Of a stretch of DNA of 64,000 nt, positions 1-11,360 are shown in pieces. The notes beneath the pieces were generated by a model. It did no database searches and was not told the DNA's origin. It was given only the letters and a program-made list of their open reading frames with translations. How positions within the stretch are numbered: the first letter of the stretch is position 1; each line of letters opens with the position of its first letter. The stretch is from contig JAIOJX010000028.1 of NCBI GenBank assembly GCA_022376925.1, positions 71,327,001 to 71,391,000 of the forward strand, in the 5' to 3' direction. A program made the translations under genes and the position numbers. The DNA is from Tragulus kanchil (lineage: Eukaryota; Chordata; Mammalia; Artiodactyla; Tragulidae).

Positions 1-585
1 TGGCTATTGTAAATAGTACTGCAGTGAACCTTGGGGTGCATGTATCTTTTTGAATTTTGATATTCTGTCTGGGTATATGCCCAGGAGTGGGATTTCTGGG
101 TCACATGCTAGCTCTGTTTTTAGTTTCTTAAGGAACCGCCATAGTGTGTGCTCATTTACATTCCCACCAACAGAGTAGGAGGGTTCCCTTTTTTCACGTC
201 CCCTCCAGCATTCTCTGTTTGTAGACACTGATGATGACCGTTGTGGCCAGAGTGAGGTGATACCTCATTGTAGTTTTGGTTTACCCTTCCTAATAATTAG
301 TTATGTTTAGCATTTTTTCATTTGCCCGTTTACCATTTATGTATCATCTATGGGATCTTTGGAGAAAAGCCTTTTTAGGTCTTCTGCTCATTTATTGATT
401 TTTTTTATATTGAGTTAATTGTATATTTTAGAGATTAATCCTTTCGCAGTTGCTTCATTTCCAGAGATTTTGTCCCATTCTGAGGGTTTTCATTTTGTCT
501 TGTCTATTGTTTCCTTTGCTTTTGCAAAAGCTTTTAGGTTTAATTTGGAAGGATCTTCCTCTTTATTTACCATCTTCATTTTGCT
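1..585 (-). mobile_element. L1 LINE fragment, antisense
   Basis: The + strand reads as the complement of L1 sequence, with familiar stretches such as CATTCCCACCAACAG (about 159-173) and GAGGTGATACCTCATTG (about 254-270). The element runs off the left window edge. No intact reading frame. Confidence 0.8.
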
Positions 586-1655
586 CTAACAAACCTTCCA
601 CATGCTTCCTGAGAGTGGAACATTTACAGATGAGTTATATTTTATTTCTGAACATATCCTTTTGATAAATGCAATAAATAAGTAATCTGGGCATGGTATT
701 ATAAGGTAACATATTTTTTCCCCTCTGAAAATTAAAGGAGTTACTGTACTGTGCCTTAGCCAGTAGCACTGCTCGTGATCAGTTCCATGCCAGAAGGATT
801 CGACCTTGGAATTACATATTAATGTGCTGTACACACACACACTCTTTCAATCTGGAAGTGTTAATTCTTTGGAAAATCTTTAGTAGTATTTCTGTGCAGT
901 TTTCTTCATCTCAGTTCTCTTATGCTCTCTGGGATTGCTCTTAGTCATTTTTGGAAACGGGGGATTCAGTTTTTACCATCTTAAGCATAAACTCATATAT
1001 GTGCTGTCTGGTTTGTTCTTTGTGGATGTGGATTTGTTCTGTTTTCTAGCAGGTCTCCTCAACTGTACCTTCGTTTGTTTTGAGATTCTACGGAGCAGTT
1101 TTTCTGCTATTATTTTAATTTCCACTTATCTCTCTAATTGTCTTATTTTCTCATTCTTTCAAGGATCCAGACTGTTCCTGATAGATGAGATATCTTCTAA
1201 CACATCATAGTTTCCCTTTTGTTGTTCTTGGCTCTCATACTGGGGAGGAACTGTTTTCACATGTCCAGTGAAATATGACTCTTCATTCATTTTCATGAGT
1301 GAAGTAATGATCAGAAACTCTGAATGAGAGTGTGAGTGACACTTGGGGTAGATAGGGAGCAGTTTCATTGGAAACATTCAAATGTCAGTATGTGGTTTGT
1401 ACTTTCCCCAGGAATTCATTTTTCCCCAGAAAAGACCCTTCTAATATTTTATAGGAATTCATGATCAGTTTTTCCTTTAAAATCTTTCAGTCTATACTCT
1501 TGCCTGTTTGGGGCCCATGACTCAGTCCTGCCCTTTGCCGTAATGGGTGTATCTGAGCCAGGAGTCCATCTCTGTGTAAATTCAGCATGTAAATTTCTCT
1601 CCTCTAAACAGAACTAAACTTTTCTCTTCCTTTTTATACTCTACTACCCATGTTA
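586..1655. other. Unassigned non-coding sequence
   Basis: No exon, RNA gene or repeat family recognised. A short AC run lies at 830-841. The part from 798 is copy 1 of duplication 1. An open frame at 935-1210 has no recognisable protein similarity. Confidence 0.5.
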
Positions 1656-3069
1656 GAGCTCCCCAGATGGCACTAGTGTTAAGGAACCTGCCTGTGAATG
1701 CAGGAGATGTAAGAGATGCAGTTTCAGTCGTTAGGTGGGAAAGATCCCTGGATGAGGGCATGGCAACCTACTCCGGTATTCTTCCCTGGAGAATTCCATG
1801 CACAGAAGAGACTGGTCCATAGGGTTGCAAAGAGTCAAACATGAATGAAGCAACTTCAAACGCATGCATGCATACATTATATTCCTAATAACTTTTCATA
1901 TTTAAAAGTTTGCAAAATTCTCATCCACTGTACATTCATTCGACCTTGGAATTACATATTAATGTGCTGTACACACACACACTCTTTCAATCTGGAAGTG
2001 TTAATTCTTTGGAAAATCTTTAGTAGTATTTCTGTGCAGTTTTCTTCATCTCAGTTCTCTTATGCTCTCTGGGATTGCTCTTAGTCATTTTTGGAAACGG
2101 GGGATTCAGTTTTTACCATCTTAAGCATAAACTCATATATGTGCTGTCTGGTTTGTTCTTTGTGGATGTGGATTTGTTCTGTTTTCTAGCAGGTCTCCTC
2201 AACTGTACCTTCGTTTGTTTTGAGATTCTACGGAGCAGTTTTTCTGCTATTATTTTAATTTCCACTTATCTCTCTAATTGTCTTATTTTCTCATTCTTTC
2301 AAGGATCCAGACTGTTCCTGATAGATGAGATATCTTCTAACACATCATAGTTTCCCTTTTGTTGTTCTTGGCTCTCATACTGGGGAGGAACTGTTTTCAC
2401 ATGTCCAGTGAAATATGACTCTTCATTCATTTTCATGAGTGAAGTAATGATCAGAAACTCTGAATGAGAGTGTGAGTGACACTTGGGGTAGATAGGGAGC
2501 AGTTTCATTGGAAACATTCAAATGTCAGTATGTGGTTTGTACTTTCCCCAGGAATTCTTTTTTCCCCAGAAAAGACCCTTCTAATATTTTATAGGAATTC
2601 ATGATCAGTTTTTCCTTTAAAATCTTTCAGTCTATACTCTTGCCTGTTTGGGGCCCATGACTCAGTCCTGCCCTTTGCCGTAATGGGTGTATCTGAGCCA
2701 GGAGTCCATCTCTGTGTAAATTCAGCATGTAAATTTCTCTCCTCTAAACAGAACTAAACTTTTCTCTTCCTTTTTATACTCTACTACCCATGTTAGAGCT
2801 CCCCAGATGGCACTAGTGTTAAGGAACCTGCCTGTGAATGCAGGAGATGTAAGAGATGCAGTTTCAGTCGTTAGGTGGGAAAGATCCCTGGATGAGGGCA
2901 TGGCAACCTACTCCGGTATTCTTCCCTGGAGAATTCCATGCACAGAAGAGACTGGTCCATAGGGTTGCAAAGAGTCAAACATGAATGAAGCAACTTCAAA
3001 CGCATGCATGCATACATTATATTCCTAATAACTTTTCATATTTAAAAGTTTGCAAAATTCTCATCCACT
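798..3069. repeat. Tandem near-identical duplication 1 (about 1.13 kb x2)
   Basis: 798-1929 is repeated at 1938-3069 (offset 1140) with an 8-bp filler between. I saw one substitution (near 1417 versus 2557). The unit holds unassigned sequence and a Bov-tA SINE. Probably an unmerged contig overlap. Confidence 0.95.
1656..1862 (+). mobile_element. Bov-tA SINE (second copy 2796-3002)
   Basis: A diverged tRNA-like head (CTCCCCAGATGGC..., GAACCTGCCTG) is followed by the Bov-A body, recognisable by GGCAACCTACTCC and TATTCTTCCCTGGAGAATTC. The second copy is due to duplication 1. Confidence 0.85.
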
Positions 3070-3956
3070 CAAATGCCATCTCTGGCCCTTTGTCCTTAAG
3101 AACTATACCTAGTATTTTTATTTTCTATTATTTCAGGGGCATCAGATAAGGAAAGGAGAAAATCACATGTTTATGCTACCATCTTTAAGAAGCTACCAGA
3201 ACTACTGTGCTTTAAATGCACTACAAAATGAAATAAATCCTAGCGATACCTCAAAAATAAATATATGTTTCTAATATCTTCCAATATAGATTGATTTCTG
3301 ATTCCTTTATTTTTAACCCCAAACCTTTTTTATGTAATTGTTTATAGCATGAAATAAGATTATAAGCATTGCTTCCTATTTATCTTGCTTAAGAAACTTT
3401 AAACATTTAACATTAAAAATCAATTAGTAATCCATATTATTAAAAATATTTTGTTTAAAGAACCTGTTGGGCTTACTTTTGACTGAGTAAAATAGAAAGG
3501 CAAATGATGGATAACAGAACATACTGATCTGTTTTTATCTAAAGATAGAAGCTAGTATGTGAAAATACATACACAGACTAAATGCAATGTATTTTACTCT
3601 TTAGTTATGTATATATTTTCTGTTGTTCTTTTATAGTCAAAAATAAACAGCATCCATGACAAGTGGCAGCTTTTGTTTATTCCATTAACGTGAGCATGAA
3701 ATATTTCTGGCTCATGATTTTCTGTGCAATGAAATTCAAAGCAATCACCTGGCCTTCCATTATTTAAAAAAGAGAAAAGAAACAATGACAAAATTTTATT
3801 TGTTTTGATTGTAGTCTTATATGGCTGGTCATAATATTTTTTAAGGTTTCTGAAAATTTGACTGCTTATGATCTCAATTTTGAAGAGTTATATGACATGT
3901 ATACATATATGCATGCACATATGCATATGTGAGTGTATACACACTCCTGTACACTC
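3070..3956. other. Unassigned AT-rich sequence
   Basis: No gene or repeat family recognised. A purine/pyrimidine-alternating stretch (TATG/CATA) lies at 3898-3935. Confidence 0.5.
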
Positions 3957-4156
3957 CTGCTAAGTCACTTCAGTTATGTCCAGCTCTTTGTGGCCCACCA
4001 GGCCCCTCTGTCCATGGGATTTCCTAGGCAAGAATACTGGAGTAGGTTGCCATTTCTTCCTCTTAGGGATCTTCCCAAACCAGGTATCGAACTGATGTCT
4101 CTTACATCTCCTGCATTAGCCGGCAAGTTCTTCAACACTAGTGCCATCTGAGAAGT
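3957..4156 (-). mobile_element. Bov-tA SINE, antisense
   Basis: The complement of the Bov-A body is clear (CAAGAATACTGGAGTAGG at 4029-4046), followed by a diverged tRNA-derived head that ends near 4156. Confidence 0.85.
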
Positions 4157-4494
4157 CAATATACGTACACACACACTATTATAAATGCATTTTTCTTTAC
4201 CTCTGTCTTCCATTAGCCTATTGAGTTTTTTTAATTTATATTTTTAAAGTAAAATGAGCTTTTAATCTAATAGAAAGATACTAGGTATTGTTTATGTGAT
4301 TTTAGCAGGTACTCTTGTAGAGCTCAAGTAGTAGAGTTGACCCAGTATTTTTCCTTTTAAACATGATAAATGGTGTCATATAATCTAGGATAGCTATTGC
4401 TATTCATGCCTAATCTGGAGACACTAAGATTAATATATATTCTTAAATTCAGAGTTTCGGATACCATAACCAAATGTATGGATTAAAAATCTAA
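4157..4494. other. Unassigned intron-like sequence
   Basis: No feature recognised. Confidence 0.5.
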
Positions 4495-4752
4495 GGGTTT
4501 CCCTGATGGTCCAGTGGGTAAGGGCACCACCTTGCAGTGCAAGGGGCACTGGTCCGATCCCTGGCCTGGGAAGATCCTACGTGTCGTGGAGTGGCTGGAC
4601 CAATGTGTCCAACTACCAAGCTGGAGCTGTGGAGCACATGCTCCCAGAGCCACTGCTCTGTGACGAGAGAGGCCACTGTGATGGGAGGCCCACACAGGCC
4701 AAAGAACAAAGATGGATGAAAATAGATAAATGAAAGACCAATAGAAGTGGCC
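4495..4752 (+). mobile_element. tRNA-Glu-derived SINE, older subgroup
   Basis: The tRNA-like head carries an A box (TGGTCCAGTGG at 4507-4517) and a B-box relative (near 4551-4562, mutated). The body ends in CCAATAGAAGTGGCC. Many CpGs of the family have become TG/CA, and the C-rich block and A-rich tail of the young copies are absent. Confidence 0.85.
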
Positions 4753-5162
4753 AGTATATGCTGTTTATATCCTTAAGAAAAACTGGATTTTCTTACTTGA
4801 TGAGTTCTGTAACCCACCTGAGCAGTAAGAGTGATACTAGTAAATGTTATGGAGAAAAGTGTGTTTGTGTCCACTAAGACAAAATATATGGGCATCCTCA
4901 GGACATCCTTGAGTTAATTAGTTCTATTACTCTCAGTGGCTTATTTAAATAAACTTGAAAGTCCTACTGTTTGTTAAATTTCGATAATTTGCTAGTTCAG
5001 TAGTGTACATTTTTAAATGTATACTAATTTATATAAAGAGCTTAAAAATGCTTGGTACCTATGTATTTATTTTTTATTTCATGTAATAGGCAATGAGTGA
5101 AAATATATTAAAAATGTAGGTTTTCTTAGTTTTTAAAAATTTGTAATTTATCTTTTTAATTT
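4753..5162. other. Unassigned intron-like sequence
   Basis: AT-rich, no feature recognised. Copy 1 of duplication 2 starts at 5067. Confidence 0.5.
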
Positions 5163-5432
5163 TTGTCTGTGCTCATCTTCATTGATGCACATGGGCTTTC
5201 TCTAGTTGTGGCTAGTAGGAGCTACTCTCTAATTGTGGTGTACAAGCCTCTCATTGTAGTGGCCTCTTTTGCTGCGGAGCATGGGCCCTATAGCACTCAG
5301 GCTCGTTGGTTGCAACACGGGAGCTTAGTTGACCCATGGCATGTGGGATCTTCCTGTACAGATATCAAACCAAACCTGTCCGTGGATTGGCAGGTTCTTA
5401 ACCACTGGATGACTGGGGAAGTCCATTTTTCC
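5163..5432 (-). mobile_element. CHR-type tRNA SINE, antisense (second copy 6260-6529)
   Basis: The complement of a CHR-1/CHR-2-like SINE: GGGCTTTCTCTAGTTG, GCGGAGCATGGGC, CATGTGGGATCTTCC, then the antisense tRNA head ending GGGGAAGTCC. CHR SINEs are shared by whales, hippos and ruminants. The second copy is due to duplication 2. Confidence 0.85.
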
Positions 5433-5731
5433 TGTTTTTAAGATGGCCATGCTAAAGCCCAAAAGGTTGCCTATTCTAATACTTTGTGAGTAGTATTTTT
5501 ATAATTTCTAAGGTGTGCTTTGGTATTAGGGACAAAAATCCTGGACTTTAGTTTCTTAAATCTCTCAGCAAGGAGGTGCATATCAACATTCTAAAAATGG
5601 AGAGCAAAAATTGGCAGTAGAAGTAAAATCAAAATTGATAAATCTGCCAATATGGTAGAAGTTTTTGTACTTCCTTTAATATTTACTAGATCAAGTAGAA
5701 AAAAATCAGGCTAGAGGGAGTATATGTGTTC

Positions 5732-5938
5732 ACAGTTTCTCTTGTCTGACTCTTTGTGGCCCCATGGACTGTACCCCACCAGCCTTCTCTGTCCATGGAA
5801 TTTTACAGGCAGGAATACTGGAGTCGGTTGCCATTTTCTCCTACAGGGGGTCTTCCAGACCCAGGCATTGAACTGGTGTCTTTTGCATGTCTTGCATTAC
5901 AGGCAGATTCTTTACTGCTGAGCCACCAGGGCAGCCCA
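5732..5938 (-). mobile_element. Bov-tA SINE, antisense (second copy 6829-7035, partial third 8022-8052)
   Basis: An antisense Bov-A body (AGGAATACTGGAGTCGG) followed by a complete antisense tRNA head ending GAGCCACCAGGGCAGCCC. The extra copies come from duplications 2 and 3. Confidence 0.88.
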
Positions 5939-7004
5939 AATAGTCTTAATTGTGTACAGAAAAATATATATTAACAGTATTAGTACAATTTTAAGAAAAA
6001 TAATATAAACTTCATGCTTAGGAAATAGATTAGAAGTGTATATACCAAAATTATATTGCATTCCACTTATTCAGCCTGTGGATGATAGCTTCTTTCCAAT
6101 GTTTCCTCTTACAAATGTTCTCATATTAATATCACTGAATTTAGGTGGCATCTAATGTGTACTATTATTTTTTATTTCATGTAATAGGCAATGAGTGAAA
6201 ATATATTAAAATGTAGGTTTTCTTAGTTTTTAAAAATTTGTAATTTATCTTTTTAATTTTTGTCTGTGCTCATCTTCATTGATGCACATGGGCTTTCTCT
6301 AGTTGTGGCTAGTAGGAGCTACTCTCTAATTGTGGTGTACAAGCCTCTCATTGTAGTGGCCTCTTTTGCTGCGGAGCATGGGCCCTATAGCACTCAGGCT
6401 CGTTGGTTGCAACACGGGAGCTTAGTTGACCCATGGCATGTGGGATCTTCCTGTACAGATATCAAACCAAACCTGTCCGTGGATTGGCAGGTTCTTAACC
6501 ACTGGATGACTGGGGAAGTCCATTTTTCCTGTTTTTAAGATGGCCATGCTAAAGCCCAAAAGGTTGCCTATTCTAATACTTTGTGAGTAGTATTTTTATA
6601 ATTTCTAAGGTGTGCTTTGGTATTAGGGACAAAAATCCTGGACTTTAGTTTCTTAAATCTCTCAGCAAGGAGGTGCATATCAACATTCTAAAAATGGAGA
6701 GCAAAAATTGGCAGTAGAAGTAAAATCAAAATTGATAAATCTGCCAATATGGTAGAAGTTTTTGTACTTCCTTTAATATTTACTAGATCAAGTAGAAAAA
6801 AATCAGGCTAGGGGGAGTATATGTGTTCACAGTTTCTCTTGTCTGACTCTTTGTGGCCCCATGGACTGTACCCCACCAGCCTTCTCTGTCCATGGAATTT
6901 TACAGGCAGGAATACTGGAGTCGGTTGCCATTTTCTCCTACAGGGGGTCTTCCAGACCCAGGCATTGAACTGGTGTCTTTTGCATGTCTTGCATTACAGG
7001 CAGA

Positions 7005-9048
7005 TTCTTTACTGCTGAGCCACCAGGGCAGCCCAAATAGTCTTAATTGTGTACAGAAAAATATATATTAACAGTATTAGTACAATTTTAAGAAAAATAA
7101 TATAAACTTCATGCTTAGGAAATAGATTAGAAGTGTATATACCAAAATTATATTGCATTCCACTTATTCAGCCTGTGGATGATAGCTTCTTTCCAATGTT
7201 TCCTCTTACAAATGTTCTCATATTAATATCACTGAATTTAGGTGGCATCCTACAATTGATAGCATTCATAGTTTAGTTTCATTGGCAATAGTATTTCCTT
7301 TCTAGAAATACATGTAATAGTGGTATATATTGCAACATAGGACTCAGTGAGAACATCTCTTGAATAAATAAAATAATGACGCATAAACTTTGATAAGATA
7401 AAATATGATGAATGTCTTCTGAAAGATAAGACTGAATACAGTTTGTCTAACGTAATGTTTGCTTCAATGAAAATAGCACTTTAATATAAAAACAAATGTT
7501 TTAATGTTTACTTTATTGGAACATGTGCCTCTATTTTTATCCCTAGAGAATAAGTAATTGTCTACAGTTCTGAATCATTGTTCATTTTACAGAGGTGAGA
7601 GTGATTATCTGTGCATATTTTCTTCAGTTTAAGATAAAATGAACTAATATTATGGTTTTATTATAAACCTTCGGTATATGTTAAGTATATTATAAGCTAT
7701 TCAAAATGTTTATTGCTATTAAAGAATTGTACAATGTCACTTATAATAGTAACTCAGTACACTCATTGGCTTTTTTTTTTTTAACATTTTTCCCCCATCA
7801 TGCCTCTTTTTATTTTTATATTTATTTTTCATCCATCTTTTATTTTGGGGCCTGTGTGGGCCTCCCATTGCAGTGGTCTCTCTCCTTGCAGAGCGCCAGC
7901 TCTAGGCACAAGCACTCTAGAGTGCTGGCTCGTAATAGGATACACCAGTCCAGCCACTCCACAGCACGTGGGATCTTCCCGTGCCAAGGATTGAAAGGTG
8001 CCCCTTGCACTGCAAGGCAGACTCTTTACTGCTGAGCCACCAGGGCAGCCCAAATAGTCTTAATTGTGTACAGAAAAATATATATTAACAGTATTAGTAC
8101 AATTTTAAGAAAAATAATATAAACTTCATGCTTAGGAAATAGATTAGAAGTGTATATACCAAAATTATATTGCATTCCACTTATTCAGCCTGTGGATGAT
8201 AGCTTCTTTCCAATGTTTCCTCTTACAAATGTTCTCATATTAATATCACTGAATTTAGGTGGCATCCTACAATTGATAGCATTCATAGTTTAGTTTCATT
8301 GGCAATAGTTTTTCCCTTTCCCTAGAAATACATGTAATAGTGGTATATATTGCAACATAGGACTCAGTGAGAACATCTCTTGAATAAATAAAATAATGAC
8401 GCATAAACTTTGATAAGATAAAATATGATGAATGTCTTCTGAAAGATAAGACTGAATACAGTTTGTCTAACGTAATGTTTGCTTCAATGAAAATAGCACT
8501 TTAATATAAAAACAAATGTTTTAATGTTTACTTTATTGGAACATGTGCCTCTATTTTTATCCCTAGAGAATAAGTAATTGTCTACAGTTCTGAATCATTG
8601 TTCATTTTACAGAGGTGAGAGTGATTATCTGTGCATATTTTCTTCAGTTTAAGATAAAATGAACTAATATTATGGTTTTATTATAAACCTTCGTATATGT
8701 TAAGTATATTATAAGCTATTCAAAATGTTTATTGCTATTAAAGAATTGTACAATGTCACTTATAATAGTAACTCAGTACACTCATTGGCTTTTTTTTTTT
8801 TAACATTTTTCCCCCATCATGCCTCTTTTTATTTTTATATTTATTTTTCATCCATCTTTTATTTTGGGGCCTGTGTGGGCCTCCCATTGCAGTGGTCTCT
8901 CTCCTTGCAGAGCGCCAGCTCTAGGCACAAGCACTCTAGAGTGCTGGCTCGTAATAGGATACACCAGTCCAGCCACTCCACAGCACGTGGGATCTTCCCG
9001 TGCCAAGGATTGAAAGGTGCCCCTTGCACTGCAAGGCAGACTCTTTAC
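7005..9048. repeat. Tandem near-identical duplication 3 (about 1.02 kb x2)
   Basis: About 7005-8029 is repeated at about 8022-9048. The junction lies inside CTCTTTAC, a short match between two unrelated SINE families: copy 1 starts in a Bov-tA and ends in a T+ SINE. Small indels occur near 7291/8310 and 7673/8693. The segment 7005-7249 is also the end of duplication 2, so it exists three times. Confidence 0.93.
7250..7770. other. Unassigned sequence (repeated at about 8270-8790)
   Basis: AT-rich; nothing recognised. Both copies belong to duplication 3. Confidence 0.5.
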
Positions 9049-9072
9049 CCACTGGACCACCAGAGAAGCCCT
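8848..9072 (-). mobile_element. tRNA-Glu-derived SINE, older subgroup, antisense (truncated copy 7829-8029)
   Basis: The complement of the family body (TCATCCATCTTTTATTTTGG, CCAGTCCAGCCACTCC) and of the tRNA head, ending CCACTGGACCACCAGAGAAG at 9050-9069. The first copy loses its last about 25 bases at the junction of duplication 3. CpGs are mostly decayed. Confidence 0.85.
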
Positions 9073-9568
9073 CATCATCTTTTTTGATCAAAATAATCAT
9101 CTCTGTATTTTCAGAAAGCTGCTTTTTCTCTTGTTTTTGACCACTACAGCTGACAGTCCACTGACTTCTCTTAGTCATGCCTGTCTAAACACAACTCCTC
9201 CACTGTGAATACTGATCATGTTTATTGCCTGACTGAATTCAAAAATGTCTTATTTGTCCTAGTGCACTTGCTGGGGGAAATGATACAATCTCACGGTTGC
9301 TAGCTCAAATAACAATTGAAAATGTTCAGTGTGTACTTTCACATAGAGATTTCAGTACTGTGAAGGTGTCTGTCCTGAGGATATTGGTCCAGTTGTGCAT
9401 TCAGTAACCATTAGACCATTGCTGCTCACAATGATAGGCACTGGCAATTAAAATGAAGAGAAAATCCCCATGCTCAAAATCTTTGCAGTGTAGTGGAGAA
9501 ATGAATGAATGGAAACTTACAGCTAAAGATAGAAATGTTGTTAATAGAAAAATATAAAAGGGGCCATT
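9073..9568. other. Unassigned intron-like sequence
   Basis: No gene or repeat family firmly recognised. Confidence 0.45.
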
Positions 9569-9624
9569 GGAGAGTAGTAAAGAGTCATGCTTAAAAGGAG
9601 GATATTATCCAGCCTGAAATGGAA

Positions 9625-10480
9625 ACTAATATTTGAGAACTCACTCTGTGCTCAGGCCATTCATGTATTATCACAAATCAATGGCTTAATAAAACACAAA
9701 TTAATGATTTTATATGTCTGGGAGTCAGAAGTCCAAAGTTAGACTCAACAGTTTAAACTCAGTGAGTTTTTTTTTTTTTTTTTAAAGATTTATTTATTTA
9801 TTTATTTATTTATTTATTTTGGGCGGGGGTCGGGTTGGGGAGGGAGGGGAGCGGGCAAGCCACTTCTATTGGTCTTTCGTTTCTCTATGTTCATCCGTCT
9901 TTGTGCCTTGGCTCCTGTGGGCCTCCCATCGGTGGCGTCTGTTGTCGCAGAGCGCCGGCTCTGGACGCATGCGCTCCAGAGCTCCGGCTCGGTGATTGGA
10001 CACATCAGTCCAGCCGCTCCGCGGCACGTGGGATCTTCCCAGGCCAGGGATCGAACCGGCGCCCCTTGCACTGCAAGGCGGTGTCCTTATCCACTGGACC
10101 ACCAGGGGAAGCCCATCAGTGAGTTGACAATACTGATTCACTCTGGTCACATCAGGGCAGAATCTGTTTCCTTGACTTTCAGTTTCTATGGGTCACCTGC
10201 TCTCCTTGGCTCATGGTCCCTTCTCCATTTGCAAAGCAGCATAGTATCTTAAAATCTCTCTCTGACTTCTCTTACCTCTATTTCATTGTCCTTTCTCCTC
10301 CTCTGCCTCTCCCTCCTGCCTCCCTTTTATAGAAATTTTTATGATTTCATTGCTCCCCAGGTCGATTGTCCAGGGCAATCACATCTCAGTTCCTTTTGCT
10401 GTATAAGGTGACATAATTGCAGATTCTTTGGATTAAAATGTGGACATGTGTAGAGCTACTAAATGAATTAAGGGATAAGA
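9625..10480 (+). repeat. Old mammalian interspersed repeat, interrupted by a SINE (second copy about 10738-11593)
   Basis: The segments around 9718-9740 (GGGAGTCAGAAGTCCAAAG) and 10178-10430 (GGCTCATGGTCCCTTCTCC, CTCCTGCCTCCCTTTTATAG) match a common mammalian repeat whose family name I cannot fix from memory. A young SINE is inserted at 9769-10116. The second copy is from duplication 4. Confidence 0.5.
9769..10116 (-). mobile_element. Young tRNA-Glu-derived T+ SINE, antisense (second copy about 10884-11229)
   Basis: The + strand shows a poly-T run, AAAGA(TTTA)n, a G-rich block (9820-9858), then the complement of body and tRNA head ending CCACCAGGGGAAGCCC. On the element strand the tail reads AATAAA...TCTTT then poly-A. 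It is flanked by the target-site duplication TCAGTGAGTT (9759-9768 and 10117-10126). CpG-rich, hence young. The two assembly copies differ in the G-rich/ATTT part. Confidence 0.92.
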
Positions 10481-10509
10481 CAGTAAAGCAGGTTTTAAGA
10501 GATATTCTG

Positions 10510-10596
10510 GATTGAATTGTATCCCCCGCAACCATGAAAATACATGTTAAAGTCCTATTTGCTTAATGTATTTGGAAAAAAGAGCTTCTAGATTGC
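10510..10596 (+). mobile_element. MLT1-type (ERVL-MaLR) LTR, 5' part (second copy 11623-11709, third 12697-12783)
   Basis: GGATTGAATTGTATCCCCC and the following AAAGTCCTATTTGC resemble the start of MLT1 LTRs. The matching 3' part lies at 13871-14110, after the BovB fragment, so the BovB is nested in this LTR. Copies 2 and 3 come from duplications 4 and 5. Confidence 0.65.
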
Positions 10597-11360
10597 AATT
10601 CTACTTTTGCTTCAGTGATTATGCTAAAGCCTTTGACTGTATAGAAGCTGCAAGATTTAAAAGAGGGGGGAAAAAAACTCACTCTGAGAGTAGTAAAGAG
10701 TCATGCTTAAAAGGATATTATCCAGCCTGAAATGGAAACTAATATTTGAGAACTCACTCTGTGCTCAGGCCATTCATGTATTATCACAAATCAATGGCTT
10801 AATAAAACACAAATTAATGATTTTATATGTCTGGGAGTCAGAAGTCCAAAGTTAGACTCAACAGTTTAAACTCAGTGAGTTTTTTTTTTTTTTTTTAAAG
10901 ATTTATTTATTTATTTTTTTATTTATTTTTTTGGGGGGGGGGTGGGTTGGGGGAGGGAGGGGAGCGGGCAAGCCACTTCTATTGGTCTTTCGTTTCTCTA
11001 TGTTCATCCGTCTTTGTGCCTTGGCTCCTGTGGGCCTCCCATCGGTGGCGTCTGTTGTCGCAGAGCGCCGGCTCTGGACGCATGCGCTCCAGAGCTCCGG
11101 CTCGGTGATTGGACACATCAGTCCAGCCGCTCCGCGGCACGTGGGATCTTCCCAGGCCAGGGATCGAACCGGCGCCCCTTGCACTGCAAGGCGGTGTCCT
11201 TATCCACTGGACCACCAGGGGAAGCCCATCAGTGAGTTGACAATACTGATTCACTCTGGTCACATCAGGGCAGAATCTGTTTCCTTGACTTTCAGTTTCT
11301 ATGGGTCACCTGCTCTCCTTGGCTCATGGTCCCTTCTCCATTTGCAAAGCAGCATAGTAT

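Larger units (their letters stand above)
5067..7249. repeat. Tandem near-identical duplication 2 (about 1.09 kb x2)
   Basis: 5067-6152 is repeated at 6165-7249 (offset 1097-1098) with a 12-bp filler. One A is missing from a run near 6209. Each copy carries a CHR-type and a Bov-tA SINE. Confidence 0.95.
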
